10,982 bases of DNA. Origin: an uncultured Bacilli bacterium. Lineage in GTDB: Bacteria; Bacillota_I; Bacilli_A; RF39; UBA660. Shown in pieces: positions 7,557 through 10,982 of the stretch; the stretch's first letter is position 1, and each line of letters starts with the position of its first letter. Below the pieces are notes generated by a model, which was given only the letters and a program-made list of their open reading frames with translations, was not told where the DNA came from and searched no databases. The position numbers and the translations under genes were made by a program. The DNA is taken from assembly GCA_949840855.1 (NCBI GenBank), contig CATKYP010000022.1:1-10982 (forward strand). The letters run 5' to 3'.

Positions 7557-7572
7557 ACTCGAACTTTCGAGT
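7557..7572. other. small perfect hairpin after tRNA-Leu
   Basis: ACTCGAA-CT-TTCGAGT forms a 7-bp inverted repeat 12 nt after the tRNA-Leu CCA end. No T run follows, so it is not a terminator by itself. It may take part in tRNA 3' processing or be half of an old recombination site; neither is shown. Confidence 0.5.
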
Positions 7573-7584
7573 AACAATAGAGGC

Positions 7585-7606
7585 GGCTTGTCAAAGAGTC
7601 GTTTTT
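7585..7606 (+). terminator. probable terminator of the tRNA transcript
   Basis: CGGCTT and GAGTCG pair over 6 bp (two G-U) around GTCAAA, followed by TTTTT. The stem is short. It overlaps the -35 box of the antisense-RNA promoter. Confidence 0.45.
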
Positions 7607-7616
7607 ATGTTATTAT
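7588..7616 (+). promoter_or_regulatory. promoter of the candidate antitoxin RNA
   Basis: TTGTCA (7588-7593; 5 of 6 to consensus), a 17-nt spacer and TATTAT (7611-7616; 5 of 6), with an extended -10 TG at 7608-7609. It is the best-scoring sigma-A promoter of the intergenic region by eye. No protein-coding gene follows in its direction before a strong terminator, so it should make a small RNA. Confidence 0.65.
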
Positions 7617-7644
7617 GAATATGTCAAGGAGACTTGTATAAAAT

Positions 7645-7686
7645 AAAAAAGGGAAATATTCAATTTGCAAAGTTGAATGTCTACCC
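7645..7686 (-). terminator. terminator of the small hydrophobic peptide mRNA
   Basis: Read on the minus strand: GGG (7684-7686), a small internal loop, ATTCAACTT paired with AAATTGAAT, then CCC (7651-7653), followed at once by TTTTTT (7645-7650). The GGG/CCC base directly before the T run is typical of a Rho-independent terminator. It places the mRNA end near 7640, inside the antisense RNA unit. Confidence 0.6.
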
Positions 7687-7701
7687 AATTTAATGTGTAG
7701 A

Positions 7702-7733
7702 GACATTTATTCTAGCGAATGAGTGTCATTTTT
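7702..7733 (+). terminator. terminator of the candidate antisense RNA
   Basis: GACATTTATTC (7702-7712) pairs over all 11 positions (two G-U) with GAATGAGTGTC (7717-7727) around the loop TAGC, followed by A and TTTTT. The descending arm overlaps the stop codon of the peptide gene on the opposite strand (7726-7728). Confidence 0.75.
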
Positions 7734-7818
7734 CTATTACGATAATCATTATGATTAGGAGTAAGAAAATGATAGCAATGTATCGAAAGACTTTTATGAT
7801 AAAAGTTCTTTTCTTCAT
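7726..7818 (-). CDS. 30-residue hydrophobic peptide, candidate type I toxin
   Basis: A very small gene that a length-limited ORF search would miss. The peptide starts MKKRTFIIKVFRY, continues with an unbroken run of about 16 hydrophobic residues (IAIIFLLL, then IIMIIVI) and ends in EK, so it is a basic-N-terminus single membrane helix with a short charged tail. Its SD is the strongest in the window: AAAGGAGG at 7826-7833 with a 7-nt spacer. Upstream is a plausible promoter and an SD-masking hairpin; downstream are its own terminator and a convergent antisense RNA. Type I toxins of this size usually insert in the membrane and depolarise it. I do not recognise a named family (not Fst, TxpA or BsrG by eye). 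A leader or a small regulatory membrane protein is the alternative. Confidence 0.65.
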   Translation of the reverse strand: MKKRTFIIKVFRYIAIIFLLLIIMIIVIEK

Positions 7819-7824
7819 TTTTAT

Positions 7825-7852
7825 CCCTCCTTTCTTTTTCAAAATTGGAGGA
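7825..7852 (-). promoter_or_regulatory. 5' leader hairpin masking the Shine-Dalgarno of the peptide gene
   Basis: In the leader of the peptide mRNA, TCCTCC (7847-7852) can pair with GGAGGG (7825-7830), which is the SD core, over 6 bp (one U-G) across an A-rich loop. This would hide the ribosome site. Such intramolecular SD masking is common in type I toxin mRNAs. Confidence 0.5.
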
Positions 7853-7881
7853 CTATACTCACATCAAATGTTCCTAATAGA

Positions 7882-7910
7882 ATAATATAATATATATTTT
7901 GATAATACAA
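7882..7910 (-). promoter_or_regulatory. probable promoter of the small peptide gene
   Basis: On the minus strand TTGTAT (7905-7910), 17 nt, TATTAT (7882-7887). The start near 7875 gives a leader of about 57 nt that includes the whole SD-masking hairpin. The -35 is weak and the region is very AT-rich, so other -10 choices exist. Confidence 0.4.
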
Positions 7911-7949
7911 TTAAACGAACTAATTTTTAGTTAAATTTATCAAAAATTG

Positions 7950-7958
7950 TGTTATAAT
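7950..7958 (+). promoter_or_regulatory. extended -10 promoter of the decayed gene pair
   Basis: TG-T-TATAAT (7950-7958) is a full extended -10 element; no good -35 is seen at 17 nt. Transcription would start near 7965, practically at the ATG at 7966, which implies a leaderless message. Confidence 0.45.
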
Positions 7959-7965
7959 TATCCTA

Positions 7966-8677
7966 ATGATTGATTCATATATTAATCGTTGTGGTAAAAA
8001 GTTGTAGGCTATATAAGCATATAGATGATGAAGGAATATATGCTATTACAAATGCTCAAAAAAAAGTTATAACTGATAAAACAGATAGTAATAAATTTAT
8101 TAAATTAGCAGAAGGATATCCTAATAAAAAACTTAATGCACATATTCTTTTAAAAAAGGGTGAAAGATTAGATTTTAGTGATATGGCTGTTATTTGTTTA
8201 TTTTATAATATGGAGTGGATAAAACTCTTTGCTAAAACAGAAGTAATTTCAGGTAAAGAAAAACAAAACTTGTTTGACGAAGATTTTAGTAACGCAATAT
8301 ATGTACAAGAACCTATTACTGCTTCAACTTAGAAAGATAATCCAGACCATGATTTACATGAATATCATTATTTTAAAATAAAAGATGATATACACGTCAA
8401 AACTATAAATGAATTACAAAAGGAAGTTGGAATTGATATACCTTATAATGTTAATTTTATTAATGATGATGGAGGGTTTATAAAATGGATTTCTACAAAT
8501 ACTAGTTTTAACGATACTTCTTCTCGAGTTACTGAACAATTGATCTTAAATTTTGCTAATAGAATATCAGTTAATGAAGCTTATGAATGTCACAAAAAAT
8601 TAATTGGTGATTATATAAAAAAATCAAGAGGAACAAGCGAAAAAATGAAAAAAACAAATGGAGATAAAAAGTCTTAA
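7966..8677 (+). pseudogene. decayed gene of unknown function (frameshift and in-frame amber)
   Basis: No family recognised. From the ATG at 7966 the frame reads MIDSYINRCGKKL and stops at 8005-8007. The +1 frame then carries on in the same style (LYKHIDDEGIYAITN) to a TAG at 8330-8332, after which the same frame stays open for 114 more codons to TAA at 8675-8677. Joined, it would be about 230 soluble, charged residues ending in a Lys-rich tail. The first break is explained by a 7-nt insertion near 8005-8011, the second by a single CAG-to-TAG change. The remaining middle piece (up to 8332) has no SD and only a TTG start. It overlaps the following gene by 20 nt, as translationally coupled partners do, so the two probably formed one module. 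Decay is clear; the original function is not. Confidence 0.7.
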
Positions 8678-9080
8678 ATTGCAAGAATTATATGAGTCTA
8701 AGAAAAATAATCCATCATATTTTCCAGGAACTAATGGATACTTTGTTCATAATGATAATGAAAGTAGCAAGCTAGAAAAAGAAGGATATACTTTACTTCA
8801 AATAAAAGAATTTTATCAAAAGTTAAAAACATTAAATCCTGACATAGTTAAAGAAATGTGTTTTTATGGAGGAACAGTACCTTATATTTTAAATAATGCA
8901 AGTGAAAGTAGAGACTTTGGAGATATTGATATTTTTGTTCCAGTACCACAGATGAAAAAATTAAGAGAAGAATTAGCACAACAAGACAGTTTTAAAATGA
9001 TATGTGATTCTAAACCACTAGCACAATTTTGTCATTTGACCTCAAGAATTCAAAAAGAATCAATAGAATTAGTTATTTGA
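8658..9080 (+). CDS. nucleotidyltransferase-fold protein, probably truncated
   Basis: A 140-residue protein with a nucleotidyltransferase core signature: CFYGGTVPYIL (about 88-98), then RDFGDIDIFV (about 105-114), i.e. the GG...D-x-D pattern where the two Asp bind metal. This resembles the AbiEii/DUF1814-like and related NTases found in toxin-antitoxin and abortive-infection modules. It ends abruptly after ELVI, before the part where a third catalytic Asp and a C-terminal helical domain are expected. No clear SD precedes the ATG; translation probably relied on coupling with the overlapping upstream gene, which is itself broken. In the same frame after the TGA (9078-9080) and a TAG (9084-9086) there is an open stretch to 9239, so the gene may be a remnant. 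Exact subfamily uncertain. Confidence 0.6.
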   Translation: MEIKSLKLQELYESKKNNPSYFPGTNGYFVHNDNESSKLEKEGYTLLQIKEFYQKLKTLNPDIVKEMCFYGGTVPYILNNASESRDFGDIDIFVPVPQMKKLREELAQQDSFKMICDSKPLAQFCHLTSRIQKESIELVI

Positions 9081-9234
9081 GTTTAGGTTTTTTACGATAA
9101 AAATTTGACTAATCATATAATATTCTATTATTTTTTAAAAATGTCTCTAATTTTTATTGAATTATTATTTTTTTTGCGCTTATCACTTAAAATATTTAAT
9201 TCAGAGCTATATTATTCTTTTATAAAATATACTT
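9081..9234. other. AT-rich convergent gap, possible gene remnant
   Basis: The gap between two convergent genes is extremely AT-rich and holds no hairpin followed by a T run on either strand that I can support. The frame of the preceding gene stays open from 9087 to 9239 after two closely spaced stops, suggesting an eroded C-terminal part. Nothing else is seen. Confidence 0.4.
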
Positions 9235-10209
9235 TTAATTAATGTATTTGATCTGTTGATGTTCTTCCAGATCATATATATTTAATTTATAACTATTTTT
9301 ATTTTCATCAGTTAATTTTATTGCTGTTATTTGATTATTATTGTATGTTTTATAATAATATATTCCTTTTGTTGTGTTAATACAACAAGTGTATGTTGTT
9401 ATATTCCATCTTTTATCTTTAGTCATTGTTGTTCCTCTTACTATTGATACATTGTCTAATATATGGAAAAACTGCGATATAGAACTTTCTTCATCATTTT
9501 CTGATACAGAATTTAATTTATTGAATGCTGCTCTAACAAAACGTGATGTAGGAGAATTATCCCCTGGAAGCCCTATTGCTCCCATTCCAAGTCCGTATGT
9601 ACATAAATTTACTTTATTTGAAAACCTATTGTCTGCAATATCTGGTGTTAAGTTCAAGTAATTATTTATGTTAACTTCATGATATGTAAATGGAGGATTA
9701 TTTGTTAGAACACCTATTGAATTATTATATATCTTTAAGCCATCTTGCATAGGTTCTAATATTATACTTTCCTTAGCATCACTAATCATAAAATGTAGTG
9801 GAGTTAGAGCTATCTCATCTGAAAATGCTACATTAAGAATATTTAAATCATCTATTACTTTTTTTAATTCAGCTATACTAGAAAAATTTCCTAAAATCCA
9901 AGGAGTAAGTTCAAAAGGTGCAATATTTATTTTTTCTTTATCTAATTCATTATAATAAGCATTTTCTGGAAATTGCAGTCCTGCAATAGATAATCCCATT
10001 TCATTTGTTCCTTCAGCATATAAAGGGTATTCATTAACTACTGTAGCTGCCCCAATGATCGCATACTTTGTCTTAAATGCTCCTCCCTCTTTTAGTTTAA
10101 ATGTGTAGTTTCTAGGTGTTATTACTACTTTTTCATTAAATTTATACTCTAAATCTAAAGTACGTCCAAAATAGTTATCCTTTGTTTTTAAAGTAATACA
10201 AGTACACAT
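9235..10209 (-). CDS. bsh: choloylglycine hydrolase (bile salt hydrolase type)
   Basis: An Ntn hydrolase (family C59) that splits the amide bond of glycine- or taurine-conjugated bile salts in the cytoplasm; penicillin V acylases share the fold. The 324 residues are full length with no signal peptide. Seen: Cys2, which becomes the N-terminal nucleophile after Met removal, FGRTLDLEY with Arg16 and Asp19, AEGTNEMGLSIAGL (65-78), GVLTNNPPF with Asn170, and GLPGDNSPTSRFVRAAF (213-229) with Arg223. These regions resemble lactobacillus/enterococcus BSH. The position usually held by Asn (Asn82 in the Clostridium perfringens enzyme) is Gln79 here. Start: AAGGAG at 10218-10223, 8 nt before ATG. Transcribed alone after the regulator's terminator. 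Bile salt hydrolase is favoured over penicillin acylase by overall similarity. Confidence 0.9.
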   Translation of the reverse strand: MCTCITLKTKDNYFGRTLDLEYKFNEKVVITPRNYTFKLKEGGAFKTKYAIIGAATVVNEYPLYAEGTNEMGLSIAGLQFPENAYYNELDKEKINIAPFELTPWILGNFSSIAELKKVIDDLNILNVAFSDEIALTPLHFMISDAKESIILEPMQDGLKIYNNSIGVLTNNPPFTYHEVNINNYLNLTPDIADNRFSNKVNLCTYGLGMGAIGLPGDNSPTSRFVRAAFNKLNSVSENDEESSISQFFHILDNVSIVRGTTMTKDKRWNITTYTCCINTTKGIYYYKTYNNNQITAIKLTDENKNSYKLNIYDLEEHQQIKYIN

Positions 10210-10265
10210 ATTTAGTTCTCCTTTTTATTTATTTTTATAACTTATAATTTTAGTATATGCTGAAA

Positions 10266-10297
10266 ATTATAGTTTAGAAAATCATTTTATTTGTCAA
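10266..10297 (-). promoter_or_regulatory. probable promoter of the bile salt hydrolase gene
   Basis: On the minus strand a perfect TTGACA (10292-10297) and a perfect TATAAT (10266-10271) are present, but 20 nt apart, longer than the usual 17. A spacing this long suggests weak basal activity or an activator. The TTGACA overlaps the T run of the upstream gene's terminator. Confidence 0.45.
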
Positions 10298-10321
10298 AAA
10301 AAGCTGAATCATTTATCAGCT
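10296..10321 (-). terminator. Rho-independent terminator of the XRE regulator gene
   Basis: AGCTGA (10302-10307) pairs perfectly with TCAGCT (10316-10321) around an 8-nt loop; on the minus strand it is followed by a run of seven T. It sits 9 nt after the regulator stop codon. Confidence 0.85.
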
Positions 10322-10330
10322 AGTAAAATT

Positions 10331-10699
10331 TTATTTATTTTTTCTTTTCTTTTTTTCTCTAGGGATACTCATATCTAATAGTTTGGTATATCTTTTGGGA
10401 TCAGAGAGGATTTTATTGTAGTTTTTTGTTTTTCTGATTTCTAAGATAAGTTCTAGCTCTTCATCAGACATTCTAATACTTCTTTTTTCTGAGTAGCAAT
10501 TATTGTCTAATCCTACAATATAATTTAATTCTACACCATAATAATTTGCAAATCTTTCTAATTTATCTAAATCAGGTGTTCTACTATTATTTTCGTAATG
10601 TGATATTGTACTTTTATTTAAATTTAATATTCTTCCTAATTCTTCTTGTGTTAAATTTCTTTTTTCTCTTAACTCCTTAAGTCTTTTACCTACTATCAT
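10331..10699 (-). CDS. XRE-family (Cro/CI-type) transcriptional regulator
   Basis: A 122-residue DNA-binding regulator. Seen: an N-terminal helix-turn-helix domain (about 3-62) with LTQEELGRILNLNKSTISHYENNSRTP and the usual FANYYGVELNYIVGL ending, then a polar linker, an acidic helix (SDEELELILEIRK, about 78-90) and a very basic C-terminus (REKKKRKNK). No membrane helix or peptidase motif. Start: the frame opens upstream at a GTG (10708), but GAGGTG at 10706-10711 is 6 nt before the ATG at 10699, which is preferred. Targets are unknown; autoregulation or control of the neighbouring bile salt hydrolase is possible by position only. Confidence 0.9.
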   Translation of the reverse strand: MIVGKRLKELREKRNLTQEELGRILNLNKSTISHYENNSRTPDLDKLERFANYYGVELNYIVGLDNNCYSEKRSIRMSDEELELILEIRKTKNYNKILSDPKRYTKLLDMSIPREKKKRKNK

Positions 10700-10737
10700 C
10701 AAAAGCACCTCATAGGCACATTATAATGAAAAAATAT

Positions 10738-10768
10738 ATTATATGATACTAAAAGTACATTTTGTCTA
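10738..10768 (-). promoter_or_regulatory. weak candidate promoter of the XRE regulator
   Basis: On the minus strand TAGACA (10763-10768, overlapping the upstream stop codon), 19 nt, TATAAT (10738-10743). A second TATAAT at 10720-10725 lies too close to the SD to be likely. The spacing is long, so read-through from the upstream small gene is the alternative. Confidence 0.3.
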
Positions 10769-10936
10769 CATAAATTTACGTGCTAAATCCTCTGTAATCC
10801 GTATATTTACAATATCGTTGGATACTGCGATATAATAATTTTTCTTTTCCTTGTAAATAATTATATATTTTGCTCTTATACCAGTCTCTTTTGTAAATTT
10901 CTGTAATTCTTCTTCATTTAAAATTTTAGCTTCCAT
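10766..10936 (-). CDS. 56-residue protein of unknown function
   Basis: A short soluble protein with no family I recognise. Seen: AGGAGG at 10942-10947, 5 nt before the ATG at 10936, and an uninterrupted frame to TAG at 10766-10768. The N-terminus MEAKILNEEELQKF looks like an amphipathic helix, followed by strand-like KYIIIYKEKKNYYIAVS and a closing ITEDLARKF; a small alpha/beta fold is likely. It precedes the XRE gene by 66 bp on the same strand and may be its operon partner. The strong SD and balanced composition argue that it is real. Confidence 0.65.
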   Translation of the reverse strand: MEAKILNEEELQKFTKETGIRAKYIIIYKEKKNYYIAVSNDIVNIRITEDLARKFM

Positions 10937-10982
10937 TTCATCCTCCTCTTGCCAAAAAGGATTATTTCATAAAAATATAATA

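Larger units (their letters stand above)
7623..7733 (+). ncRNA. candidate cis-antisense small RNA (type I antitoxin)
   Basis: A predicted transcript of about 111 nt from the promoter at 7588-7616 to the hairpin and T run at 7702-7733. It contains three consecutive stem-loops: 7658-7678 (9 bp, 3-nt loop), 7677-7706 (ATGTCT/AGACAT base) and the terminator hairpin. It is fully complementary to the 3' part of the predicted mRNA of the 30-residue peptide gene on the other strand, overlapping it by roughly 90 nt including the peptide stop codon. Known: in txpA/ratA, bsrG/SR4 and related B. subtilis loci the antitoxin RNA converges on and overlaps the toxin mRNA 3' end in the same way. Existence of the RNA is inferred from promoter and terminator only. 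Confidence 0.55.

Noticed and set aside
7634..7693. A 19-codon TTG-started frame in the candidate antisense RNA with AAGGAG just before it
   Set aside because: The spacer is only 2 nt, the start is TTG, and the sequence is explained by the antisense RNA and the opposite-strand terminator. A dual-function RNA cannot be excluded, but nothing supports it.
7726..7728. Mycoplasma genetic code (UGA as Trp)
   Set aside because: All housekeeping genes here use UGG for Trp and have no in-frame UGA, and the release sites fit code 11.
8330..8332. UAG read-through or pyrrolysine-type recoding in the decayed gene
   Set aside because: UAG ends the 56-residue gene normally, the same gene also has a frameshift, and no recoding element is evident. 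Plain decay is simpler.
1..10982. CRISPR array or insertion sequence
   Set aside because: No regularly spaced repeats, no transposase-like protein and no terminal inverted repeats with target duplications were found on either strand.

Overview
The window is AT-rich and has the gene content of a Bacillota genome from the Bacilli/Erysipelotrichia/Mollicutes side. The markers are a tkt-sirA-yneF cluster in the Bacillus subtilis order, a CIRCE-controlled clpB, an archaeal/eukaryotic-type prolyl-tRNA synthetase, strong GGAGG-type ribosome binding sites and sigma-A-like promoters. A choloylglycine hydrolase of the bile-salt-hydrolase type points to a gut inhabitant. UGA and UAG both act as stops, so the standard bacterial code fits. 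Species cannot be named from this sequence alone.

Left part (1-5142): an alpha/beta hydrolase on the + strand converges on a minus-strand run of tkt, a sirA-like gene, yneF and proS. A bidirectional terminator separates them. The run covers the pentose phosphate pathway, a probable DnaA/replication-control protein, a small membrane protein and prolyl-tRNA charging.

Middle (5143-7544): a naturally short ClpB disaggregase without the N-terminal domain reads leftward from a promoter embedded in a CIRCE operator, so it should be repressed by HrcA and induced by heat. Diverging from it are two tRNA genes with encoded CCA: a CAU-anticodon tRNA that looks like tRNA-Ile2 (lysidine type) rather than Met, and tRNA-Leu(UAG).

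Accessory block (7545-9234), directly downstream of the tRNAs: this is the most interesting part. A 30-residue hydrophobic peptide gene on the minus strand has a near-perfect Shine-Dalgarno that can be masked by a 5' hairpin. A promoter-to-terminator unit of about 110 nt on the + strand converges on it and overlaps the 3' end of its predicted mRNA. This is the layout of a type I toxin-antitoxin locus of the txpA/ratA or bsrG/SR4 kind. I do not recognise the peptide family. Beyond it, on the + strand, lie a decayed gene with a frameshift and an in-frame amber codon, and an overlapping, apparently truncated nucleotidyltransferase-fold gene.

Right part (9235-10982): minus-strand genes for a choloylglycine (bile salt) hydrolase, an XRE-family regulator and a 56-residue protein of unknown function. 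A terminator and fresh promoter signals separate the regulator from the hydrolase, so they are probably distinct transcripts.
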